Assembly (NCBI GenBank): GCA_017451385.1
Contig: JAFSPS010000008.1
Location: 25,750-89,749, forward strand
Reading direction: 5' to 3'
DNA: 64,000 bases
From: Bacteroidales bacterium
Lineage (GTDB): Bacteria; Bacteroidota; Bacteroidia; Bacteroidales; P3
Shown: piece after piece, positions 1 through 6,834 of the stretch
How the letters are laid out: each line of letters opens with the position of its first letter
Position numbering within the stretch: position 1 is the stretch's first letter
Made by a program: the position numbers and the translations under genes
The notes under the pieces: generated by a model
What the model was told of the DNA's origin: nothing
The model's input: only the letters and a program-made list of their open reading frames with translations
Database searches by the model: none

Positions 1-1173
1 TCCTGTTTTGTTTGACCCGATGGTGGTGGCTATGATGAAGTGGTCGCCCCCTTCGCGCAGTTTCAGCTGTCGTTGCAGGGTGGCGGCGGCAGTGGGGTAG
101 TTGCGCGCTACCACGTGAGCCTGTGCGTTTGGCAAGAGCTTGTGTATGGCTTTGGCGGTGAGCTGCACCTCCTGCACAATCTCAAAGACACGTCCTGGCC
201 ATTGGTCTATCAGCGTGTCGGCGGTGTAGAGGTGTGTGTTGCGCGACAGTTTGTCGATGCCGTAGCGTTGGCTGAGGCTTTTGAACGGGCCGCCTTTCAT
301 GAGTGCCGCATGAGGCTCGTAGAGGTAGTGTGCCGCAGTGGTGCAGTAGGAGGCTTGTGCTGTAGCTTCGTCGGCATGGGAGAAGCGGAATGAGTGGGTG
401 TCGCAGTAGGTGGCGGTGAGCGGTCCTGAGAGGTCTATGCAGCAGGTGGCTATATTGTTGGCGGGTTGCTTGTCGCATACGAAAAGCACCTCCTTACATT
501 CTCCGCCTATGGCAACGATATGAATCTCTGTAAGGTAGCGTGCCAGCTGGTGTTCGGCAGTGGCGAGGTCTATCATCGGCGACGCTTTGACAACCATGCG
601 GTGGCAGTGGTGCATGATGGTGTCGAGGTGAAGCAGCAGGTTGGGTGTGCAGTCCTCGAAAGCCGCTACCCGTTGGCCTTCCTTGTTGCGCCGTGCAGGG
701 TCAATATAAATAATGTCGTAGGTGTTTTCCTGTGTGGCAATCCATGCCATGCTGTCGCAGCAGTGGCAGCGGCAGTTGGTGATGCCCAGCACGCCGAGGT
801 TGTATTCCATGCCGCAGCATAGGTCGGCATCCTGCTCTGCATAGTCCACGGTTGCTCCGCCTTCGGCAGCGGCTATGCTGTCTATGCCCATACCGCCAGT
901 GAGGTCGGCAAGGCGTATGCCCTTACGCAGCAGGCGCAGGGCTTTGTAGCGTGCGGCTGTCTCCGACGAGCTTTGCTCGCGGTTGAGGCGTGGCGGGTAC
1001 CATACGGCGTCGTTCCGAGCCAGTGAGGGCCATTTCTCGCATGCCGTACGCCAGCCTTCTATCTGCTGAGCCACGAGGCGCATGTCCTCCGTGCCATTGG
1101 AGTTAAGCAAAAGCCGTGCCACATCAGCATTGCGATGCGGCACGGCCTCTTCTATGATGCGCTGTCGGTCCAC
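1..1173 (-). CDS. SAM-dependent methyltransferase with THUMP-like C-terminus (partial, 3' end outside window)
   Basis: The minus-strand frame stays open from about 1200 to the window edge, so the C-terminus is missing. The translation carries a SAM-binding loop DLTGGMGID and, downstream, YIDPARR, a DPAR variant of the DPPY/DPPR motif of nucleic-acid N-methyltransferases. The overall pattern (helical N-terminus with QQIEGW, then the Rossmann domain, then a C-terminal THUMP-like segment) is the one I know from Bacteroidota rRNA/tRNA methyltransferase homologues. The frame is closed by the stop of the upstream gene at 1203-1201, so the start must lie inside; GTG at 1173 is the first candidate and ATG at 1083 the next, and the conserved N-terminal helix favours 1173. 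It begins only about 28 bases after the nucleotidyltransferase gene, which suggests co-transcription. The substrate cannot be told from the sequence. Confidence 0.8.
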   Translation of the reverse strand, partial: MDRQRIIEEAVPHRNADVARLLLNSNGTEDMRLVAQQIEGWRTACEKWPSLARNDAVWYPPRLNREQSSSETAARYKALRLLRKGIRLADLTGGMGIDSIAAAEGGATVDYAEQDADLCCGMEYNLGVLGITNCRCHCCDSMAWIATQENTYDIIYIDPARRNKEGQRVAAFEDCTPNLLLHLDTIMHHCHRMVVKASPMIDLATAEHQLARYLTEIHIVAIGGECKEVLFVCDKQPANNIATCCIDLSGPLTATYCDTHSFRFSHADEATAQASYCTTAAHYLYEPHAALMKGGPFKSLSQRYGIDKLSRNTHLYTADTLIDQWPGRVFEIVQEVQLTAKAIHKLLPNAQAHVVARNYPTAAATLQRQLKLREGGDHFIIATTIGSNKTG

Positions 1174-1200
1174 GTTGTTTGGTCGGTTCAGGCCTTGCTG

Positions 1201-2088
1201 TTAGTATTCGCCTTTCTCGTGCAGCTCGCGGAATTTGGCCACCACCATGGGGCGGTCCTCCTTGTATGTGACGCCGAACCACTGTGCCGATGTTGTCAGC
1301 ACGCGCATCTTGGCGTAGCCGCTTTCAATCATCTTGGTGACGGCCAGCGGCACATAGTATTCGGACTTCATCTCGCCGCCGCGTGTTTTCAGGAAGTCGA
1401 TGAAGAGTTCTTCGCTCTTGGCAAAATAGTCGGGCGTAAAGCCAAAGAGGTTCATAGACACCGTGGTGTCTGGGGGCAGCATCTGGTGAGTATCGCCCTC
1501 GGTGAAGTAGATGCCGTCGTTTTCGCGGGCTATGCTGGTGCGTTCGGTGACGCTCTTCAGGTAGCCCTCGCTGTCGGTCTCGCAGACGCCGCGGCTCACG
1601 CTGCCGTTCTCGGACAGGGTGTTCTCCAGCCGGTAGCCTACCATGCAGTAGTGTCCTTGCTTGCCGTCGAGGGTGCGCAGGTAGTCGCCCATCTTCTGGA
1701 AGCCGTCGCGACCGTAGAAATCATCGGCATTGATGATGGCGAAGGGTTCGTGTATCTCGTCTTTTGCCATCAGCACGGCATGGTTGGTGCCCCATGGTTT
1801 CTCACGTCCTTCGGGGACGCTGAAGCCCTCAGGCAGACTATCGAGTTCTTGATAGACATAGCGTACATCTATCTGGCCGTGGAAGCGGTCGGCATTAAAG
1901 GTCTTTTTGAAGTCGTCGGCGAAGCTGTGGCGAATGACAAACACTACTTTGCCGAAGCCGGCGCGGATGGCATCGGTGACGGAATAGTCGAGAATGGCCT
2001 CGCCGTGGGGGCCCAATCCGTCCATCTGTTTCAGTCCGCCGTAGCGGCTGCCCATACCAGCAGCCAGAACAAGTAACGTAGGTTTCAT
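1201..2088 (-). CDS. sugar-phosphate nucleotidyltransferase (NDP-sugar pyrophosphorylase-like)
   Basis: A 295-residue protein that opens with LVLAAGMGSRYGGLKQ, the glycine-rich nucleotide-binding signature of NTP:sugar-1-phosphate transferases, followed by a Rossmann-like core with INADDFYGRD, which fits the metal-binding acidic site. No hexapeptide acyltransferase repeat follows, so it is the single-domain form. The family makes activated sugars such as UDP- or dTDP-glucose for cell-surface polysaccharide; the exact base and sugar cannot be assigned. A TACATTTG box on the minus strand (2162-2155) lies upstream, inside the end of tadA, and could be its -7 promoter element. The methyltransferase gene follows on the same strand. 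Confidence 0.85.
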   Translation of the reverse strand: MKPTLLVLAAGMGSRYGGLKQMDGLGPHGEAILDYSVTDAIRAGFGKVVFVIRHSFADDFKKTFNADRFHGQIDVRYVYQELDSLPEGFSVPEGREKPWGTNHAVLMAKDEIHEPFAIINADDFYGRDGFQKMGDYLRTLDGKQGHYCMVGYRLENTLSENGSVSRGVCETDSEGYLKSVTERTSIARENDGIYFTEGDTHQMLPPDTTVSMNLFGFTPDYFAKSEELFIDFLKTRGGEMKSEYYVPLAVTKMIESGYAKMRVLTTSAQWFGVTYKEDRPMVVAKFRELHEKGEY

Positions 2089-2167
2089 ATATTGTTGTTT
2101 TTGTTTATATTATTATTGTTGCGGTTGATGCTGACATCGGGATGTCAGTTAATGCAAATGTACGTTT

Positions 2168-2614
2168 TTATCGGCGTTCTTTGAAAAACCTTTTCACTAT
2201 CTCCTCACATTCTTCTTTCAGCACGCCGCCGCACACCTCGGTTTTTGGATGCAGCATGGTGCGGCCGAGGCGTTCGAAGCCTCGTCGCTCGTCGCTGGCG
2301 CCATACACTATGCGGCCTATCTGGCTCCATCCCAGAGCACCGGCACACATCACGCAGGGCTCCAGTGTGACGTAGAGGGTGCAGCTGGTGAGGTATTTGG
2401 CACCGAGTCCTTCTGTTGCTGCGGTGATGGCCAGCATCTCGGCATGTGCCGTCACGTCGTGCAGACATTCGGTGTGGTTGTGGCTTCGTGCCAGCAGTGT
2501 GTCGCCGCACACCACAATGGCACCTACGGGTATTTCGCCTTCGTCGTAGGCTGCCTGTGCTTCGCGCAACGCCATCCGCATATAGTATTCATCAGGTCTG
2601 TCTATTATGTCCAT
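2168..2614 (-). CDS. tadA: tRNA-specific adenosine deaminase TadA
   Basis: A 148-residue protein of the cytidine/deoxycytidylate deaminase fold. The catalytic signature is intact: H57-A-E59 supplies a zinc ligand and the proton shuttle, and P86-C87-V-M-C90 supplies the two cysteine zinc ligands. Length and spacing match TadA, which converts A34 to inosine in tRNA-Arg(ACG). The start ATG at 2614 gives the usual short N-terminal helix. It stands alone on the minus strand, between an AT-rich repeat region and the nucleotidyltransferase gene. A guanine or cytosine deaminase is the main alternative, but the TLEPCVMCAGAL context is typical of TadA. Confidence 0.9.
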   Translation of the reverse strand: MDIIDRPDEYYMRMALREAQAAYDEGEIPVGAIVVCGDTLLARSHNHTECLHDVTAHAEMLAITAATEGLGAKYLTSCTLYVTLEPCVMCAGALGWSQIGRIVYGASDERRGFERLGRTMLHPKTEVCGGVLKEECEEIVKRFFKERR

Positions 2615-2672
2615 AAACTTGTTTTAGTTACTAATGTTTCTATGTCACGTAATATCTATCTAAATCCTTAAT

Positions 2673-2826
2673 CGGCAAATAATAATGAATTAATTGAAAT
2701 GTAATGGGCGTTTTATTATGTAAAGATAAACGGCGAATTGTAATGAATTATAACGAATTAATTGAAATGTGATTGAGATTATTTGCTATGTAAAGAGAAT
2801 TGGCGAATGGTGGTGAATTATTGTCG
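2673..2826. repeat. AT-rich imperfect tandem repeat (about 2.4 copies, 58-70 bp unit)
   Basis: Three successive segments begin with CGGC/TGGC-AAT at 2673, 2731 and about 2801. The first two share AATGAATTA, ATTGAAATGT and TATGTAAAGA blocks in the same order; the third is partial. The core CGGCGAATT..TAATGAATTATAACGAATT resembles the unit found at 31890-32115 and the short copy at 3431-3467. No gene is visible between tadA and the GxxExxY pseudogene; this repeat fills most of that gap. Confidence 0.75.
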
Positions 2827-2914
2827 GAATAAGAAAATCTGAATAATCAAAAAATATTGTGTAATGATGTTTTTGAAACGGTCAATTAATCTGCAGGTTA
2901 ATCCATTTTACAGT

Positions 2915-3367
2915 CTAATCTTGGTTTTCGTTGCCCCAAAGGACATTAAGATTAACGTCAAGAAGGTGGCATCTGTTCGTCTTTTTATCCCATCCATAGC
3001 GGTGGCATTGTGGTTTTTCTTGGCCGAAGTTAAGTAGCAGGCCGATGGGAGTTTGAGTAAGTCTAAGGTAGTTCAGTAGCTGTTTAGTATGTTGTGGTGT
3101 GAATTCCTTAACAGATTTGATTTCTATGATAATATCTTGAACTGAAATGTCCGCTTGATAGTATTTGTCAAGAAGTCTCCCTTTGTAGAAGCAAGGAATT
3201 TTTTGTTCTTGTTGTTTTTTTATTCCTCGTTCGGTTAGTTCTATATGCAGAGCTTCGTTATAAATGGCTTCTAATAGCCCTCACCCACATTCACGATGAA
3301 CTTCCATGGCGGCTCCAATGATTCTATATACGATATCTTTGTATTCAGTGAATTGATTCAGTGTCAT
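2915..3367 (-). pseudogene. GxxExxY family protein, interrupted by an in-frame TGA
   Basis: Reading from ATG 3367 gives a typical GxxExxY N-terminus (IVYRIIGAAMEVHRECG), then TGA at about 3284, then an open frame that continues in the same phase with LLEAIYNEALHIEL and on to VQDIIIEIKSV, LLNYL and GLLLNFG, ending at TAG 2917-2915. Those downstream pieces are the hallmark segments of the family, so the whole gene is present and only one codon is broken. Family members usually read G-x-G-L-L-E here, often with Trp, so TGG to TGA is the likely change. The function of intact members is unknown; they resemble PD-(D/E)XK nucleases. The copy is probably inactive unless the stop is read through. Confidence 0.85.
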
Positions 3368-3430
3368 TATGTGTAATATAAAAAGTGCTGTGGATATGGT
3401 TTGTGTTGAATATAGAATAATGTGATTGAA

Positions 3431-3467
3431 AAATTCGTTCAAATTCGTTTTAATTCGCCGAGATAAG
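3431..3467 (-). repeat. single copy of the TTATCTCGGCGAATT repeat upstream of the GxxExxY pseudogene
   Basis: On the minus strand this reads TTATCTCGGCGAATT followed by AAAACGAATT, matching units of the array at 31890-32115. It lies between the end of the LolA-like gene and the GxxExxY start. Confidence 0.7.
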
Positions 3468-3474
3468 TATTGCA

Positions 3475-4215
3475 CTAATCGTGTGAGAAGAGGGTGCGGT
3501 CGATGGGCAGGAGGCGGGGTGTGTGGAGGAGGGTGGTGCGAAAGGCGTTCTGCTGATAGGTCTCGTGCGAGATGATAAGACTTTCGCCGAGAGGCAGATA
3601 TTCATCGATGGAACGCCAATCTACACGGATGGAGGCATCCAACTGCTCGTCGCCATAGGTGCTCTCTTTCTCCACGAAGAGGAAGAGGAGTCCGCTCTCT
3701 TGTTCGAAATAGTACTCGCGGTCGTACATTGATGGCACGGAGGTGGAGACCCTGTATATGGGATGGCCTTCGAAGGTTGCGGTGCCGCCGTAGATGAGCG
3801 TAGTGCCGTTGGTGGCGCGATGGTAGAGCGGTCCGCGGAAGTCGTAGCCCACGATGTGGTCGTAGTAGAATATCTCGCTGGCATCCACCCATTGCCGTTG
3901 CGCTGCGTCGTAGTGGCGGTAGAGTTTGGTGCCGTCGTTGTGCCATGCGTCGAACAGCGTGTCGCCATACCATACCTCCACTCTGTAGCTGTTGGGCATG
4001 GCATAGTAGCGGCGCACAATGCCCGTGTCGCCCGGCATGGCGGCACTCGTCACGAGGGTGGTTATGGCAATCATCTTGTCGTGTGGCAGTGCGTCGTAGT
4101 TCATCAGAGCCATATAACGCGCCACGACCCATTCGGCACTGTCTTTCTCCTGCGCTGCGGCGTTGAGGGCAGCGGCGGAGAGGAGAAGAAGGATAGCAAG
4201 GTGTAGGCGTTTCAT
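3475..4215 (-). CDS. exported LolA-like protein of unknown role
   Basis: A 246-residue protein with a clear Sec signal peptide (MKRLHLAILLLLSAAALNAAAQ). The mature part alternates beta-strand-like stretches (YRVEVWYGDTLFDAWHNDGTKLYRHY, split across strands) with no catalytic motif I can identify; this is the pattern of LolA/outer-membrane-lipoprotein-sorting-like folds in Bacteroidota. It starts 9 bases after the DUF4292-like lipoprotein gene and is third in a run with the TPR protein, so the three probably form one envelope operon. Assignment of the fold is inference; no lipobox is present, so it should be periplasmic. Confidence 0.6.
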   Translation of the reverse strand: MKRLHLAILLLLSAAALNAAAQEKDSAEWVVARYMALMNYDALPHDKMIAITTLVTSAAMPGDTGIVRRYYAMPNSYRVEVWYGDTLFDAWHNDGTKLYRHYDAAQRQWVDASEIFYYDHIVGYDFRGPLYHRATNGTTLIYGGTATFEGHPIYRVSTSVPSMYDREYYFEQESGLLFLFVEKESTYGDEQLDASIRVDWRSIDEYLPLGESLIISHETYQQNAFRTTLLHTPRLLPIDRTLFSHD

Positions 4216-4224
4216 GAGGTAGGG

Positions 4225-4755
4225 CTATAGTTTAATCCATTTGACGTTGGCAGGCATCTTCAGCGGATAGTGCAACGGGGCGGGGGATGGCTCCATGCGG
4301 CGTATGTCGAGGACGACGGTCTCTTTCAGTTGTGTGGCGTTAATGTCGAATGTAATCTGTTTTTTGTTGTTGCGATAGGCATCGTCTATTTTTTTCTGTA
4401 TCTCATCGAAAGAGGTGCGGTACTTGGTCTGGCGGTATAGGTCGTTATAGGTGCCGCGGTAGGCCTTGTTGAGTATTTTGACGAACACGGTGGCGCTGTC
4501 TGGCGTGAGCTTCATTCGTCCCATCTCTATAACTTTATTGACCGACACCCATATCACGCTGTCGCACGAGGTGCGTATTATGCCTGTCACGCTCACGCCC
4601 GAAACGGTGGTGCTGAATGTTGTTTCGAGCCATCTGTAGCCGCAATTGCATTCGGGCTGTGGTGGCGTTGGCTTGGTGGGCGTTTGCTTGGGGCTGCGAC
4701 ACCCTGCCAGCAGTGTGATGGCAAGGATGAGGCATAGTATGATAGTCCGTTTCAT
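4225..4755 (-). CDS. DUF4292-like outer-membrane lipoprotein
   Basis: A 176-residue protein with a lipoprotein signal peptide and lipobox LLAGC, so it should be acylated at the Cys and carried to the outer membrane. The mature part starts with a Pro/Thr/Lys linker and then has TGIIRTSCDSVIWVSV and GRMKLTPDSATVFVK, the layout of DUF4292 proteins, which are LolB/LolA-like. In Bacteroidota such genes commonly sit beside a TPR protein gene, as here (85 bases downstream). A role in lipoprotein or envelope handling is inferred from fold and context, not shown. Confidence 0.7.
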   Translation of the reverse strand: MKRTIILCLILAITLLAGCRSPKQTPTKPTPPQPECNCGYRWLETTFSTTVSGVSVTGIIRTSCDSVIWVSVNKVIEMGRMKLTPDSATVFVKILNKAYRGTYNDLYRQTKYRTSFDEIQKKIDDAYRNNKKQITFDINATQLKETVVLDIRRMEPSPAPLHYPLKMPANVKWIKL

Positions 4756-4840
4756 GATGTGTTGTTTCTATGGTGTTAGGGCTGTCTGATGTGTTGATGC
4801 GTGGGATGGTGCAGGTCTGATTGAGTGGCACTCGTCGGCA

Positions 4841-6457
4841 TTAGTGTCCTTTGATAGCATCGTAGTGCTTCTTCAGGGTCTCGCTGTCGTCGTCGGACAG
4901 TTTCAGAGCGCGTTCGATGTAGGGCAAGGCCTCTTTGTCGCGTCCCAGTTTGTGAAGAATCCATGCGTAGGTGTCCAGATAGGTGGGGTTGTCGGGTTCT
5001 GCGGTGATGGTCTTCATCGACATACGTTCGGCCTTCGACAGTTGTTCTCCTCGTTCGGCGAGGAAGTAGGCGTAGTTGTTAAGTGTGCTGATGTCGTTGC
5101 TGTCGGCGTGAAGGCTCTTCTCGAAGTAACGCCATGCGCGCTCATATTCGCCTTGATGATAGCAGCAGTCGCCAAGCATGGCGTAGGTCTCTTTCTCCAG
5201 ATATCCGTGGCGGAAGCCCATCTGTTCGCAACGTTGCAGGGACTTGCGTGCTGCCGCATAGTCATTCTGCATGATGGCATCGAGGCCAATGAGATAGTGT
5301 GGCAGGATGTGCAGTGGGAAGAGTTTGGCGGCACGTCGGGCGTAGGCTGTCATCTCGTTGCTGTTATGTTCTGCCGCGTTGAGGCAAATCAGCAGCGATT
5401 CCCAAGCGCCGTAGCGGCTGCTGTCGATGGCGATATAGCGTTTCAGCTGTTCTGCGGCAGCGTCATACTGCTCGTCGTACATGAGCATGGTGCCATAGAA
5501 TCCTGCCACCTCGCCTTCATCGGGGCAGTCGTCAGCCACAATCTCCGTCAGGCGTAGTGCTGCTTTGACGGTCTGTCCCACGAGTTCGCTCTCGGCAAAA
5601 TAGCTTGTCAGCAGATGTAGCCGTTCGGTGCATGAGAAGGTGTGCTGGCGCAAGCCTTGTTCCATCTCGGCGAGTCCGCGCGTCTCGTCGCCCGTTACTT
5701 GGTAGTAGTTGGCCAGAGAGAAGTGGATATATGGGTCGTTGGGGTCTATGGCAAGGATTTTGTCGTAGTATTCTTTCGCTTTGCCATACTCTTTGCGACG
5801 CATATAAACCTCCGCCATCATGGCGCTGTACTTTGTCTCGTTGGGCACAGCCTTTGCCAGTTGTTCAATCTCTTTGAGTGCCATGTCGCTGCGTCCTATA
5901 GATTCCCAAATTTCCTTTTGCTGTAGCGATACTTTCTCGCTTACGCCATAGCGTTTCTCTACGCGGTCCAGCACTTTGATGGCGCGTTCGCCGTCGCCTT
6001 TGTCGAGATAGGCGTTGCTCAGTTCGTAGTAGTAGTCCAACTTGTCAGGGTACTGTTTTATCAGTTTCTCCCAGCATGCGATGAGGTTGTCGTAGTCCTT
6101 CATAGCCTCGTAGATGGAGGCCTCTTGCAGTTTGTACCATAGGTTGTCAGCCTCGCAGTGCAACGCTTGCTGTGTCAGTGTCAGAGCTTCGCTGAGGCTG
6201 CCCTCTGCCAGCATGATGCCGCCCATCTCGTAGTAAGCAGCTCCATAGGTGGGCGTTTCGGCGATGATGCTTTTGTAAATCTGCATTGCGTGTTCTGTGT
6301 TGCCAATTTCCTGTTGTATTTTGGCATCAATCATTTTGCTGTCGGCGTGCAGCAATTGCACGCTGCGTTCGCTTTTCTTGTTCTTCTGGCAGTAGGCATT
6401 CGGTGTCATCGATAGCAGTGCCACCAGTATCAGAACGATGCTTTTCGTTAGTTTCAT
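4841..6457 (-). CDS. exported tetratricopeptide-repeat protein
   Basis: A 538-residue protein with an N-terminal signal peptide (ends near NAYCQ) followed by TPR helices over most of its length. Recognisable TPR cores include AYYEMGGIMLAEGSLSEAL, DYYYELSNAYLDKGDGERA, PYIHFSLANYYQVTGDETRG and STLNNYAYFLAERGEQLSKA. The C-terminal pair with TYLDTYAWILHKLGRDKEAL is the form often seen in Bacteroidota TPR proteins encoded next to DUF4292 genes. It probably acts as a periplasmic scaffold, with partner unknown. It is the first gene of a three-gene minus-strand run. Confidence 0.85.
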   Translation of the reverse strand: MKLTKSIVLILVALLSMTPNAYCQKNKKSERSVQLLHADSKMIDAKIQQEIGNTEHAMQIYKSIIAETPTYGAAYYEMGGIMLAEGSLSEALTLTQQALHCEADNLWYKLQEASIYEAMKDYDNLIACWEKLIKQYPDKLDYYYELSNAYLDKGDGERAIKVLDRVEKRYGVSEKVSLQQKEIWESIGRSDMALKEIEQLAKAVPNETKYSAMMAEVYMRRKEYGKAKEYYDKILAIDPNDPYIHFSLANYYQVTGDETRGLAEMEQGLRQHTFSCTERLHLLTSYFAESELVGQTVKAALRLTEIVADDCPDEGEVAGFYGTMLMYDEQYDAAAEQLKRYIAIDSSRYGAWESLLICLNAAEHNSNEMTAYARRAAKLFPLHILPHYLIGLDAIMQNDYAAARKSLQRCEQMGFRHGYLEKETYAMLGDCCYHQGEYERAWRYFEKSLHADSNDISTLNNYAYFLAERGEQLSKAERMSMKTITAEPDNPTYLDTYAWILHKLGRDKEALPYIERALKLSDDDSETLKKHYDAIKGH

Positions 6458-6689
6458 ATATATATCTTTTATGCGTAAGCTGTTTGATTGAAGGCTTACG
6501 GGTGTGCGTAGGGTAATGTTTATATTATGTGTATGTGTTGTCGGCAGAGTAGTATGCGTAGTGACGTGTGTGTGCTGCTACGCGGTCATACGTAGAGGCC
6601 TTTATAATGTTTTCCTATTTATAAAATTAACTCTCATACTGTTTTTTTATTTTATTAACTTTTTTTTAAGTGCTAAAAAAACAAAACAC

Positions 6690-6720
6690 TTTGTAGTTTC
6701 CATAAAACTAATTATATTTG
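6690..6720 (+). promoter_or_regulatory. Bacteroidota-type promoter of the T9SS cargo gene
   Basis: TTTG at 6690-6693 and TATATTTG at 6713-6720 are separated by 19 bases, a very close match to the Bacteroidota primary sigma factor consensus TTTG-N19-21-TAnnTTTG. Transcription should start near 6727, which gives a leader of about 108 bases before the ATG at 6835. Confidence 0.8.
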
Positions 6721-6834
6721 CACCGCAACGAGAAAAACCTCATTGTCCTGTCTGTTTTTATATAACGGCGTGATAGTGTGTTGTTTTCGGGGCAATTATA
6801 GATGTGAAATAGTATTAATCAAATTCATCAAACT

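Noticed and set aside
3281-3475. Reading the 64-codon frame as a separate small protein
   Set aside because: Its C-terminal half is the start of the broken GxxExxY gene, and its N-terminal part is the repeat unit.
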